Positions 1-7,728 of a stretch of DNA of 50,574 nucleotides are shown here, in pieces. The stretch's first letter is position 1. Every line of letters begins with the position of its first letter. Origin of the DNA: CAIWXH01 sp964555675 (GTDB lineage Bacteria; Chloroflexota; Chloroflexia; Chloroflexales; Chloroflexaceae); assembly GCA_964555675.1 (NCBI GenBank), contig CAZKTU010000018.1, positions 1 to 50,574 of the forward strand. Reading direction: 5' to 3'. Both the position numbers and the translations under genes were made by a program. A model generated the notes under the pieces. The model searched no databases and was not told where the DNA came from. It saw only the letters and a program-made list of their open reading frames with translations.

Positions 1-356
1 CCGGGGCCGATCACCAGCTGCGGGTGCACGCCGTCCATGGTGTCGGGGTTGCCGGATTTGCCGATGGCGACGATGCGCCCGTCGCGCACGCCAATATCGG
101 CCTTCAGCACGCCCAGCACGGCGTCGAGCACGATCACATTGACGATCACCAGGTCGAGGGCGCCGCCGCGCCGGGTCAGCCCGCTCTGGGCCATGCCGTC
201 GCGGATGGTCTTGCCGCCGCCGAAGACCGCCTCGTCGCCCGGGGTGAGCAGGTCGCGCTCGATCCCGAGCAGCAGCGCGGTGTCGGCCAGGCGCACCCGG
301 TCGCCCACCGTCGGACCGTAGAGCGCCGCGTACTGCCTGCGTGGTACAAATGCCAT
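1..356 (-). CDS. ureC: Urease alpha subunit UreC, N-terminal part (cut by window edge)
   Basis: This is the N-terminal 118 residues of the catalytic subunit of the nickel enzyme urease, which hydrolyses urea to ammonia and carbamate in the cytoplasm. The visible part begins MAFVPRRQYAALYGPTVGDR and carries the family stretch GDEAVFGGGKTIRDGMAQS. The nickel ligands and the carbamylated lysine lie further on, outside the window. The gene follows ureB by 36 bp and ends the visible operon. The start at 356 is preceded on its strand by a GGAGGTCC ribosome binding site. Nothing unusual is seen in the part present. Confidence 0.95.
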   Translation of the reverse strand, partial: MAFVPRRQYAALYGPTVGDRVRLADTALLLGIERDLLTPGDEAVFGGGKTIRDGMAQSGLTRRGGALDLVIVNVIVLDAVLGVLKADIGVRDGRIVAIGKSGNPDTMDGVHPQLVIGP

Positions 357-392
357 GGGACCTCCAGGATACGCTACGAGGGTCTGCCCGCC

Positions 393-764
393 CTACTCGA
401 TGAAGCCGCGCTCGCGGGCGCGCCGCAGCGCGGCGCGGACCCCGGCGGCCGTGGTGGTGCTGCCGTCGGCCAGGCCGTTGAAGCCGACCGCTCGCCGCAG
501 CCCGCCCAACTCTACCAGCTCGACCTCGCGGCTGTCGCCCGGCTCGAAGCGCACGGCGGTGCCGGCCGGGATGTTCAGGCGCTTGCCCAGGGCCGCCTCG
601 CGCTCGAAGGCCAGGGCCCGGTTGACCTCGAAGAAGTGGTAGTGCGAGCCGACCTGGATCGGCCGGTCGCCGGTGTTGCGCACGAGTACGGTGACGGTGG
701 CCCTGCCGGCGTTGATCTCCACCGGCTCGTCGCGCAGAAGGTAACGCTCGCCGCTGCCTGCCAT
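393..764 (-). CDS. ureB: Urease beta subunit UreB
   Basis: Small structural subunit of urease, 123 residues, a usual length for a separate bacterial beta subunit. It shows the conserved core NTGDRPIQVGSHYHFFEVN (about residues 30-48), AFEREAALGKRLNIPAGTAVRFEPG and a GLRRAVGFNGLADG-like segment. With UreA and UreC it forms the (alpha-beta-gamma)3 apoenzyme, which the Ure accessory proteins then load with nickel. It lies 34 bp after ureA and 36 bp before ureC, so the three structural genes are co-transcribed and kept as separate polypeptides, the common bacterial arrangement. Confidence 0.95.
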   Translation of the reverse strand: MAGSGERYLLRDEPVEINAGRATVTVLVRNTGDRPIQVGSHYHFFEVNRALAFEREAALGKRLNIPAGTAVRFEPGDSREVELVELGGLRRAVGFNGLADGSTTTAAGVRAALRRARERGFIE

Positions 765-798
765 TGGCTGTGCCTCCCCGGGATCGGGCGATCCCGGT

Positions 799-1101
<303 letters not shown>

Positions 1102-1118
1102 TGGTCCCTCTCAGCTAG

Positions 1119-1135
1119 GGTCACCTGACGTGACC
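1119..1135. repeat. Inverted repeat GGTCAC-N5-GTGACC before ureA
   Basis: A short dyad, GGTCAC and GTGACC separated by five bases, lies in the 97-bp spacer between ureD and ureA, about 18 bp upstream of the ureA start. It could be a regulator half-site pair or a small RNA hairpin modulating structural-gene expression. The arms are only 6 bp, so chance occurrence in GC-rich DNA is possible. Confidence 0.3.
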
Positions 1136-1198
1136 GCTGCCATTAACCACCCTGCCAGGCCGATGTAGGCAATGGCGATGCCCCTCGCAAGCGACTAT

Positions 1199-2053
1199 CT
1201 AAGGCGACGGCGGATCGATGCGGCCCGTCGCTGCTTCCAGCGCCCGCAGCAGCGCCGCGCGCACCGCCGAGGGCGTTGCTCCGGCGATGCGCACCAGCAC
1301 CCCGGCGCCGTTTGGCAGAGCCCCGACCCCGCCGGTCGCCCCCAGGTCGGGCTGCAGCTCGGCGGCGAGCCCCTCGGCGTCAAACGTGCGACCGAGCAGG
1401 TACAGGCTCCCGAGGACGGGCAGCGCCCCGAAGAGCCCGGGCGCGGCGGGGTCGCGCCGCTCGGGCGCGATCAGGGCCCGCTCGGCGGCGAGCAGCTTGC
1501 CGCCGGGGTCGCAGATCTCGACCTGCGCTTCGTAGCGCCGAAAGCGAAAGCGCTCGCCCCTGGCGAGGCGCCCGGGCGCGAGCACGTCGAGCAGGGCCAC
1601 CAGGGCGCCGGGCCCGAGCTCGACCCGGGTGCGTTGCGTGTAGGTCGCCCCGCCGAAGAGGATCAGCGGCTCGGGCAGCCAGAGCAGTTTGCTGCCCGCA
1701 CAGGCGCGCAGCGTGAGCTCCTGCGCGGCCTCGCCCTCGGCCATCTGCAGCACCTGTGTAGCTGCGCCGCCCACCACCCTGGCCTCGGCGCCCGCCTCGG
1801 CGGTCACCGTCACGCTATAGCGATCGCCGGCCAGCACGCCGCCCAGCTGTAGCGCCGTGAAGGCCGCGCGGGTCGGGCGTCGCGGGTCGTCGTAGCGGGC
1901 CCGCGAGAGCTGCAGGGGTGGCGCGGCCAGGCAGCGCAAGGGACGGGTCACGCCGTCGCGCAGGCCCAGGACGAGCTCGATCCGACCGTGGCTGCCGTCG
2001 GCCGCGGCCGGCGCGGGCGGGGGCGCGCCGGGGTCTGTGTCGGTGAGGCTCAT
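1199..2053 (-). CDS. ureD: Urease accessory protein UreD (UreH)
   Basis: Urease maturation chaperone, 284 residues. UreD binds apo-urease and, with UreF and UreG, delivers nickel and CO2 to the active site. Family features are LHLSRARYDDPRRP-like N-terminal text (here PLQLSRARYDD), ARVVGGAATQVLQMA and KLLWLPEPLILFGGATYTQR. The reading frame stays open upstream, but the start is set at 2053 because its ATG overlaps the ureG stop in an ATGA, and the residues further upstream are ureG read in another frame. The C-terminus is rich in Ala and Leu, and GAGVLVRIAGATPSAVRAAL is typical of the family. Confidence 0.88.
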   Translation of the reverse strand: MSLTDTDPGAPPPAPAAADGSHGRIELVLGLRDGVTRPLRCLAAPPLQLSRARYDDPRRPTRAAFTALQLGGVLAGDRYSVTVTAEAGAEARVVGGAATQVLQMAEGEAAQELTLRACAGSKLLWLPEPLILFGGATYTQRTRVELGPGALVALLDVLAPGRLARGERFRFRRYEAQVEICDPGGKLLAAERALIAPERRDPAAPGLFGALPVLGSLYLLGRTFDAEGLAAELQPDLGATGGVGALPNGAGVLVRIAGATPSAVRAALLRALEAATGRIDPPSP

Positions 2054-2736
2054 GCGGAGGCGAGCACGGCGCTGCTGATCAGCGCGCAGACGGCCGCCAC
2101 ACCCTCGCCGCTGCGGCAGTTGGTGAAGCGGAAGGGCCGCCCGCCGCGCACCTCCAGCGACTCGCGCTCCATCACCTCCAGGCTCGCGCCCACGTGGGGC
2201 GCCAGGTCCACCTTGTTGATCACCAGCAGGTCGGCCTTGATCAGCCCCGGCCCGCGTTTGCGCGGCACCTTGTCGCCCCCAGCCACGTCGATCACAAAGA
2301 TCGCGTAGTCCACCAGGGCCCGGCTGAACGAGAGGGTCAGGTTGTCGCCCCCGCTCTCGAGCAGCAGGATATCGGCGTCGGGGTGGCGCGCCTCGAGCTC
2401 GGCGGCGGCGGCCAGGTTCATGGTCGGGTCGTCGCGGACGGCGGTGTGGGGGCAGGCCCCCGTCTCGACGCCCACGATGCGCTGCGGGTCGAGGATGCCG
2501 GCGAGGGTCCGGCGCACGTGCTCGCAATCCTCGCGGGTGACGATGTCGTTGGTGATCACCAGGGGGCGATGCCCCGCCGCGATCAGCAGCGGCACCAGGG
2601 CCTCGACCAGGGCGGTCTTGCCCGAGCCGACCGGGCCGCCGATGCCGACGCGCGCGACGCGGCCCGCCCGCGGCCGGGCTGCGGCGACGGCGCCGCCCTC
2701 GTCGTGGTCGTGGCTGTGACTGTGGTCGTGATGCAT
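2050..2736 (-). CDS. ureG: Urease accessory GTPase UreG
   Basis: GTP-dependent nickel-insertion protein, 228 residues. The P-loop GGPVGSGKTALVEAL is at about residues 33-47. TNDIVTREDCEHVRR, the metal-binding VETGACPHTAVRDDPTMN (the invariant Cys-Pro-His) and the guanine-specificity region LLVINKVDLAPHVGA are all present. The N-terminus is a histidine/aspartate tail, MHHDHSHSHDHDEGG, which is likely a nickel store. This matters because the operon lacks a clearly recognisable UreE, the usual His-rich nickel chaperone. The gene sits 7 bp after ureF and overlaps ureD by 4 bp. Confidence 0.96.
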   Translation of the reverse strand: MHHDHSHSHDHDEGGAVAAARPRAGRVARVGIGGPVGSGKTALVEALVPLLIAAGHRPLVITNDIVTREDCEHVRRTLAGILDPQRIVGVETGACPHTAVRDDPTMNLAAAAELEARHPDADILLLESGGDNLTLSFSRALVDYAIFVIDVAGGDKVPRKRGPGLIKADLLVINKVDLAPHVGASLEVMERESLEVRGGRPFRFTNCRSGEGVAAVCALISSAVLASA

Positions 2737-2743
2737 AGTTCCT

Positions 2744-3439
2744 CTAGCTCACAAACATATGGGCGTCGGCGTAGTGGTGCTGCAACTGCATCAGCTCGAT
2801 CTGAGGCGCGAAGCCGCCAATCTCCTGCCAGGGCCTCTCGGCGCCCGCGGCGGAGGCCGCGGCGAGCACGGGCCGCGCCCGCAGCAGCAGGCGCTGGGCG
2901 GCGATGTGGTCGATCGCGCCCAGGCGCACCGCCGCGCTGATCAGGCTGACGGCGTAGCTGTGCAGCTCGACCAGCACGGCCGTCTCCTCGTCCACCCCGG
3001 CGGCTGCCGCCGCCAGGGCCAGGGCGACGGCCTGGTGCCCCGGCGCCTGCCCGGCGGCCACTCGCCGCTCGTAGGCGGGCACGAGGGCGCCCCCAAACAG
3101 CTCGGCGGCCAGGGCGAGGACGCGCCCCCCGCAGCGGCGCGAGGCCAGGCGGCCCTCGGGCGAGAGCCTGGTCGCCTCCAGTCGCTCGTCGACTGCGGTC
3201 AGCAGCGCGAGGTCGCCGGCCCTGGCGGCGCGGGCGGCCCAGCGCGCCGCCAGGGCCTCGCCGGGGGCGGCCGCGTCGAGCAGATAACTGTGCAGCAACG
3301 GCTCGAGGGCGGCCTCGCCCGTCAGGCCCCGCTCGACGAAGCGCTCGAGGCCGTGGGACTGGGTGAACATCCCGCTGGGGAAGAACGAGTCGGCCAGCTG
3401 GAGGGCCGCGAGCAGCGCGGCGGGCGACTGGGCGCTCAT
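2744..3439 (-). CDS. ureF: Urease accessory protein UreF
   Basis: Urease accessory protein, 231 residues, an all-helical partner of UreD and UreG that gates GTPase activity in the activation complex. Diagnostic text is LQLADSFFPSGMFTQSHGLE at residues 14-33, matching the family N-terminal signature, followed by the helical repeats usual for UreF and the C-terminal YADAHMFVS tail. The frame is open far upstream, but the chosen ATG at 3439 overlaps the stop of the preceding gene (ATGA). The upstream extension is low-complexity Arg/Pro translation of that gene in another frame. Confidence 0.92.
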   Translation of the reverse strand: MSAQSPAALLAALQLADSFFPSGMFTQSHGLERFVERGLTGEAALEPLLHSYLLDAAAPGEALAARWAARAARAGDLALLTAVDERLEATRLSPEGRLASRRCGGRVLALAAELFGGALVPAYERRVAAGQAPGHQAVALALAAAAAGVDEETAVLVELHSYAVSLISAAVRLGAIDHIAAQRLLLRARPVLAAASAAGAERPWQEIGGFAPQIELMQLQHHYADAHMFVS

Positions 3440-3756
3440 AGGCGCCGCGCCCCGCTCGGGGCCGGGGCCCGCGCCGGCCGGCCCAGGGGGGCGTAGGCTG
3501 TGGGGCGCGCGCAGGCCCGGCGCAGCTGGTCGCCCTCCCAGAGCACCGGCGCGCCGACGGCGAGGCCCTCGGCCACCAGGCAGTCGTCGAGGCCGTGCTC
3601 GGGGAAGTCGCGGTTCAGGTGGGTGAGCGGATCGACCGGGGCGGCCAGGTCGGCCACGCGGCCGGCCACCACGATCGCGTGGCGCACCAGGGTGGGGTCG
3701 AGCAGAAAGCCCTCGGCGTCCACATTGTCGATCGCTGTGAGGTGTCTGATGCGCAT
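3436..3756 (-). CDS. Small protein at the head of the urease operon (UreE position, family not recognised)
   Basis: A 106-residue protein, first gene of the urease operon, overlapping ureF by ATGA. Its place is where ureE (nickel metallochaperone) is often found, but I do not see UreE features: there is no C-terminal His-rich tail and only four scattered histidines, and it is shorter than the usual 140-160 residues. The text is MRIRHLTAIDNVDAEGFLLD, then repeated hydrophobic strands and a Pro/Arg-rich end. Translational coupling to ureF argues that it is real and has a role in urease assembly or urea handling. It could be a divergent UreE N-terminal domain; I cannot decide. Confidence 0.6.
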   Translation of the reverse strand: MRIRHLTAIDNVDAEGFLLDPTLVRHAIVVAGRVADLAAPVDPLTHLNRDFPEHGLDDCLVAEGLAVGAPVLWEGDQLRRACARPTAYAPLGRPARAPAPSGARRL

Positions 3757-4032
3757 AGGCCCCCGGGATCGCTCGGCCTCCCCTCGTGTTGCGACGGGGA
3801 GCGGCGATGATAGACGACCGTCGCAGGCCTGACCGACCGTCGTCGGCGGCCGGAGGCCTCAAGCCAGCAAAGCGCGATGGGAAGGGGTCAGGCAGCGCGT
3901 AGCCGCTGCGTCGCCGCGTGGGCGCAGAGCGACAGGCGCGCGGCGGCGGGCCGGGGCGAGGACAGTCTCGCGTGAGCTCGCGTAGCTCGGCGGCAGCATT
4001 GCCATGAAGGTGGGGGGCCAGGAATGGAGCTC
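3757..4032 (-). other. Untranslated leader of the urease operon
   Basis: About 270 nt lie between the predicted transcription start (near 4026) and the first urease-operon gene. No convincing gene is seen on either strand. Several GC-rich dyads are present, for example CTCCCC...CGGGGAG around 3778-3803, just before the first start codon. The length allows an RNA regulatory element, but I recognise no known riboswitch class. Confidence 0.4.
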
Positions 4033-4060
4033 ATTATAGGGGAAAGTGTTCTGTTGTCAA
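4033..4060 (-). promoter_or_regulatory. Consensus sigma70-type promoter of the urease operon
   Basis: Read on the minus strand, a perfect -35 TTGACA (4060-4055) and a perfect -10 TATAAT (4038-4033) are separated by 16 bp. It points towards the urease operon. A match to all 12 consensus positions in DNA this GC-rich is very unlikely by chance. Confidence 0.85.
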
Positions 4061-4084
4061 CTGTTAACTCTTGGGGCCTGAACG

Positions 4085-4128
4085 CTTTATAACAAACGCC
4101 GCACCCGGCGAATGGCCAGGTGCGGCGT
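4085..4128 (-). terminator. Hairpin terminator at the end of the catabolic operon
   Basis: A perfect 10-bp stem, ACGCCGCACC (4096-4105) pairing with GGTGCGGCGT (4119-4128), lies 25 bp after the last gene of the long minus-strand operon. On the minus strand it is followed by TTTGTTATAAAG, a modest U-rich tail. It separates that operon from the urease promoter immediately downstream. Confidence 0.7.
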
Positions 4129-4152
4129 GTGGGTGAGGCGTGGGGTGTGGGC

Positions 4153-5154
4153 TTACCCCTGCTGGAAGGCGGCGTCGAAGGCCACGTCCGAGGGGGTCAG
4201 GTCGAGCTTGCGGACCAGGGCCAGGGCCTCGGGGGCGCCCTGGTCGCGGGTCATGCCATTGTCCTCCCACTCGATCGAGAGGGGGCCCTGGTAGCCCGCC
4301 GCGTTGAGGGCGCGGAAGACCTTCTCGAAGGGCACCCCACCGCGCCCGGGCGAGACGAAGTCCCAGCCGCGGCGGTGGTCGCCGAAGAAGAGGTGCGAGC
4401 CCAGGATGCCATTGCGCCCGTCGAGGTTGCGCACCGACTCTTTGACGTGGGCGTGGTAGATGCGGTCCTTGTACTCGTGGACGAAGGCCACCGAGTCGAC
4501 CAGCTGCCAGTAGAGGTGGCTGGGGTCGAAGTTGATGCCGAAGGCGGGCCTGTGATTCACGGCCTGGAGCGTACGGGCCGTGCTCCAGAAATCGTAGGCG
4601 ATCTCGCCCGGGTGGACCTCCAGGGCGAACTTCACCCCCACCTCGTCGAAGACGTCGAGAATGGGGTTCCAGCGCTGAGCGAACTCGTGGTAGCCGTCCT
4701 CGATCATCTGGGGCGGCACGGGCGGGAACATGGCCAGGACGTGCCAAATCGGCGACCCGGTGAAGCCGTTGACGATCTCGACCCCGAAGGCGGCGGCGGC
4801 CCGCGCGGTGGCCTGGATCTCTTCGGCGGCGCGCCGGCGCACGCCCTCGGGATTGCCGTCGCCCCAGATGCGCGGCGGCACGATGCCCTTGTGGCGCTCG
4901 TCGATAATCGCGTCGGCCACGGCCTGGCCGACCAGGTGGTTGCTGATCGCCCAGCACTTCAGGCCGTAGCGCTCGAGCAGCTCGTGCTTCGCGCGCAGGT
5001 AGCCGTCGTCCGAGAGGGCCTTGTCCACCTCGAAGTGGTCGCCCCAGCAGGCCAGCTCGAGGCCGTCGAAGCCCCAACCTTTGGCCTTCTGGGCCAGGGT
5101 CTCAAGCGGCAGGTCGGCCCACTGGCCGGTGAAAAGCGTGACGGGTCGGGCCAT
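4153..5154 (-). CDS. Sugar phosphate isomerase/epimerase family protein (TIM barrel)
   Basis: 333-residue protein of the xylose-isomerase-like TIM-barrel superfamily (AP endonuclease 2 fold), which isomerises or epimerises sugars and polyols using a divalent metal. Putative metal ligands are visible in order: Glu in KFALEVHPGEIAYD, Asp in FGINFDPSHLYWQ, His in IYHAHVKES and the late Glu in LSIEWEDNG. It begins MARPVTLFTGQWADLPLETL after a GGAGGAAG ribosome binding site. It is the last gene of the operon that starts with the sugar-binding protein at 17041, 26 bp after the Gfo/Idh/MocA dehydrogenase, a frequent partner in inositol-like and keto-sugar pathways. The exact substrate cannot be read from sequence. 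Confidence 0.85.
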   Translation of the reverse strand: MARPVTLFTGQWADLPLETLAQKAKGWGFDGLELACWGDHFEVDKALSDDGYLRAKHELLERYGLKCWAISNHLVGQAVADAIIDERHKGIVPPRIWGDGNPEGVRRRAAEEIQATARAAAAFGVEIVNGFTGSPIWHVLAMFPPVPPQMIEDGYHEFAQRWNPILDVFDEVGVKFALEVHPGEIAYDFWSTARTLQAVNHRPAFGINFDPSHLYWQLVDSVAFVHEYKDRIYHAHVKESVRNLDGRNGILGSHLFFGDHRRGWDFVSPGRGGVPFEKVFRALNAAGYQGPLSIEWEDNGMTRDQGAPEALALVRKLDLTPSDVAFDAAFQQG

Positions 5155-5180
5155 CGCTTCCTCCTAAGGTTCCACCTTGC

Positions 5181-6344
5181 TTAATACTCAGGCTCGACCC
5201 AGCTCTTGCTGCCGGCCGAGCGCTCGACCGCGTCGAGCACCGCCTGGCAGCGCACGCCGTCCTCGAAGGTGGCGGCGGGCGAGACCCCGGCGGCGATCCC
5301 GTTGAGCAGGTCGTAGACCCCGTGGGTGAAGGTGTGCTCCCAGCCGATGATATGGCCGGCCGGCCACCATGCGCTCCAGTAGGGGTGGACGGCGCCGTTG
5401 GAGACGAGCACTGTGCGGAAGCCGGCCACGTCGGTCTGCTCGTCCTCGAGCAGCACCTCGAGCTCGTTCATGCGCTCGAGGTTGAAGCGCAGGCTGCCCT
5501 TGCTGCCGTTGATCTCGAAGCTGTTGTAGTTGGCGCGGCCCTTGGCGAAGCGGGTCACCTCGAAGCTGCCGATCGCGCCGCTGGCGAAGCGGGCCAGGAA
5601 GAGGGCCGCGTCGTCGACCGTGACCGTGCCCATGCCCTCGCCGGCCTTCGCGCCCAGGGCGCTGTCGCTGCTGGCCTCGAGCGGGCGCTGCTTGATGAAG
5701 GTCTCGGTCAGGCCCGTGACCGAGCTGATCTCGCCCATCAGCATGCGCGCCAGGTCGACAATATGGGCGCCCAGGTCGCCCATGGCCCCCGAGCCGGCCT
5801 GGTCCTTCTGCAGGCGCCAGACCAGGGGGAAGGCCGGGTCCATGATCCAGTCTTGCAGATAGACCGCGCGCCAGTGGTAGATCGTGCCGAGCCGGCCGTC
5901 GGCGATCAGGCGCTGGGCGAGCTGCACCGCCGGGACGCGCCGGTAGTTGAAGTTGACCATGCCGACCACGCCGGCCTTCGTCACCGCGTCGCGCATTTGG
6001 CGGGCCTCGGCCAGGGTGTTGGCGAGGGGCTTCTCGCAGAAGACATGCTTGCCGCTCTCGGCGGCGGCGATGGCGATCGCGGCGTGGCTATCGCCCGGGG
6101 TCGAGACGTCGACCAGGCCGATCTCGGGGTTGGCGACCATCGCGCGCCAATCGCCGGCGGTCGTGGCCCAGCCGAACTGCTCGGCCGCGGCGCGCACGCC
6201 GGCCTCGTCGCGCCCGCAGAGGGTATGCAGCACCGGGCGCAGGGCCACGTCGGGGAAGAAGTGGGCCACCTGTCTGTAGGCGTTCGAGTGGGCCTTGCCC
6301 ATGAACTTGTACCCGACCAGGCCGACGTTGATCGTCTCTGGCAT
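5181..6344 (-). CDS. Gfo/Idh/MocA family NAD(P)-dependent dehydrogenase
   Basis: 387-residue oxidoreductase of the Gfo/Idh/MocA family (myo-inositol dehydrogenase/glucose-fructose oxidoreductase type). The N-terminal Rossmann fold has GLVGYKFMGKAHSNAYR (residues 8-24) and the signature EKPLANTLAEARQM with the catalytic-region Lys. The C-terminal beta-sheet domain contains GAMGDLGAHIVDLARML, the segment bearing the conserved Asp/His pair of the family. It likely oxidises or reduces a hydroxyl of a sugar, polyol or sugar acid with NAD(P). Its neighbours, TIM-barrel isomerases and a cupin, suggest it works on the ligand brought in by the operon's ABC transporter. Confidence 0.9.
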   Translation of the reverse strand: MPETINVGLVGYKFMGKAHSNAYRQVAHFFPDVALRPVLHTLCGRDEAGVRAAAEQFGWATTAGDWRAMVANPEIGLVDVSTPGDSHAAIAIAAAESGKHVFCEKPLANTLAEARQMRDAVTKAGVVGMVNFNYRRVPAVQLAQRLIADGRLGTIYHWRAVYLQDWIMDPAFPLVWRLQKDQAGSGAMGDLGAHIVDLARMLMGEISSVTGLTETFIKQRPLEASSDSALGAKAGEGMGTVTVDDAALFLARFASGAIGSFEVTRFAKGRANYNSFEINGSKGSLRFNLERMNELEVLLEDEQTDVAGFRTVLVSNGAVHPYWSAWWPAGHIIGWEHTFTHGVYDLLNGIAAGVSPAATFEDGVRCQAVLDAVERSAGSKSWVEPEY

Positions 6345-6373
6345 AGACTACCTCTCTGTATCAATGCTCCGCC

Positions 6374-6784
6374 CTATGCGCCGGCTGCGGGCGTGACCTG
6401 CACGCCGGGGAGATCGCGCAGAAGTCGCTCGGGCCCTGCAGGAGAGTATACTACCAGAAGGCGCAACGGCTCCCAGCCGCTATTGACCGTCGCGTGGTAG
6501 ATATCGGCGGGGATGTAGATGCTGGCCCCCGGCCTGATCGTCACGGGCGGCTGGTCGTCGACCATCTGCTCGCCCTCGCCGGACATCACGAAGATAATCT
6601 CCTCGCAGCCCGGGTGGTTGTGGCGAGTGTGCCCCTTGCCGGGCGCCAGCACCACCATGCCGAAGCTGAAGCGCTCGGCCCCGGTCACCGCGGGCTCGCT
6701 CAGGAACTTGATCCGGCCCCAGTCGAAGTCGAGGGTGTCGACGTCGTCGCCGTAGGTGATATAGCCGCGGCCGAGCTGCTGCAT
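6374..6784 (-). CDS. Cupin-domain protein
   Basis: 136-residue single-domain cupin. The two cupin motifs are clear: PGKGHTRHNHPGCEEIIFVMSG-like text (His, His and Glu metal ligands, around residues 50-72) and IYIPADIYHATVNSG with the late His. Such small cupins bind a metal and act as isomerases, epimerases or dioxygenases on sugar or keto acids, or only as sensors. The start at 6784 (MQQLGRGYITYGDD) follows AAAGGGCCCCGCA; a longer frame exists upstream, but it lies over the next gene. It is 13 bp after the TIM-barrel gene and 29 bp before the dehydrogenase. Confidence 0.85.
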   Translation of the reverse strand: MQQLGRGYITYGDDVDTLDFDWGRIKFLSEPAVTGAERFSFGMVVLAPGKGHTRHNHPGCEEIIFVMSGEGEQMVDDQPPVTIRPGASIYIPADIYHATVNSGWEPLRLLVVYSPAGPERLLRDLPGVQVTPAAGA

Positions 6785-6797
6785 TGCGGGGCCCTTT

Positions 6798-7697
6798 CTA
6801 CATATACTTGCGCAGGGTCTTGATACTCTCCTCGACCAGCCACGAGTAGAACTCCTCGGAGAGCACGCCGCTGCCGTGGTCCTCGATGAACTTGAGCTGC
6901 TCGGCGGTGAGGGTGGCGTCGGCGGCGGCCAGGGCGTTCTTATAGGGGTTGGCCGGGGTGCGGTCGATCGGCGGCACGAACTCAACGGTGAGCGAGCCCT
7001 CGTAGCCGATCGCCTTGCAGGTCGCCAGCAGGCGCTCCCAGTTGAGCGAGCCCATGCCGCAGGCCATGCGGTTGTTGTCGGCCACGTGCAGGTCGTAGAG
7101 CTTGCTGCCGGCGCTCTGGATGGCCTTGAACATGTCCGCGTCTTCCTGGTTCATGTGGTACACGTCCAGGCAGACGCCGACGTCGGGGGCCACGGCCTCG
7201 GCCAGGGTCATGGCCTGGTCGGCCCGGTTGAGGAAGTTGGTCTCGAAGCGGTTCAGGGGCTCGATCGCCACCCGCACGCCCTCGCGGGTCGCGTGGGCGT
7301 GGACCTCGCGCAGCCCTTCGATCGCCCAGGCCCACTCCTCCTCGGGCTCGGCCATGGCCTTGACCTTGCCGACCTCTGAGGGGACGATGCTCATCACCTC
7401 GCCGCCCAGCTCTTTGACCATGGTGACGCACTTGGCGAGGTAGTCGACCGAGGCGGCGCGCACGGCCGGGTCGGCGTGGATCAGGTCGCGGCCGGCGAAC
7501 ATCAGGCTGATCGAGCCGTAGCAGCCGATCCCATTGTCCTTGAGCATCTGGCGCACGGCGGCGGTGCCGGGGGCGCCGGGGGCCAGCTCGACGCTATCGT
7601 AGCTGATCTCGATGCTGTCATAGCCGTACTTCGCCAGGCGGCGGATGGTGGTCTCGACCGGCTCGGCCCGCATCCAGTTGTGCATTGAGACGCGCAT
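6798..7697 (-). CDS. Sugar phosphate isomerase/epimerase family protein (TIM barrel, second copy)
   Basis: 299-residue xylose-isomerase-like TIM barrel resembling tagatose/psicose 3-epimerases and IolE-like proteins. Metal-site text is seen in the expected order: VRVAIEPLNRFETNFLN (Glu, about residue 146), VGVCLDVYHMNQED (Asp, His), YDLHVADNNRM (His) and LTVEFVPP (Glu). The phrase EPLNRFET is shared with the gene at 10395-11246, so the two are paralogues within one operon. An AAGGAGAAAC ribosome binding site precedes MRVSMHNWMRAE. The role is interconversion of a ketose or sugar-acid intermediate; the substrate is unknown. Confidence 0.88.
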   Translation of the reverse strand: MRVSMHNWMRAEPVETTIRRLAKYGYDSIEISYDSVELAPGAPGTAAVRQMLKDNGIGCYGSISLMFAGRDLIHADPAVRAASVDYLAKCVTMVKELGGEVMSIVPSEVGKVKAMAEPEEEWAWAIEGLREVHAHATREGVRVAIEPLNRFETNFLNRADQAMTLAEAVAPDVGVCLDVYHMNQEDADMFKAIQSAGSKLYDLHVADNNRMACGMGSLNWERLLATCKAIGYEGSLTVEFVPPIDRTPANPYKNALAAADATLTAEQLKFIEDHGSGVLSEEFYSWLVEESIKTLRKYM

Positions 7698-7728
7698 GGG
7701 GTTTCTCCTTGAGTAGAAGCGATTGGCC

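Noticed and set aside
3859..4005. A 48-codon frame on the minus strand in the urease leader
   Set aside because: No ribosome binding site, low-complexity Arg/Ala/Pro translation and no coupling to the next gene.
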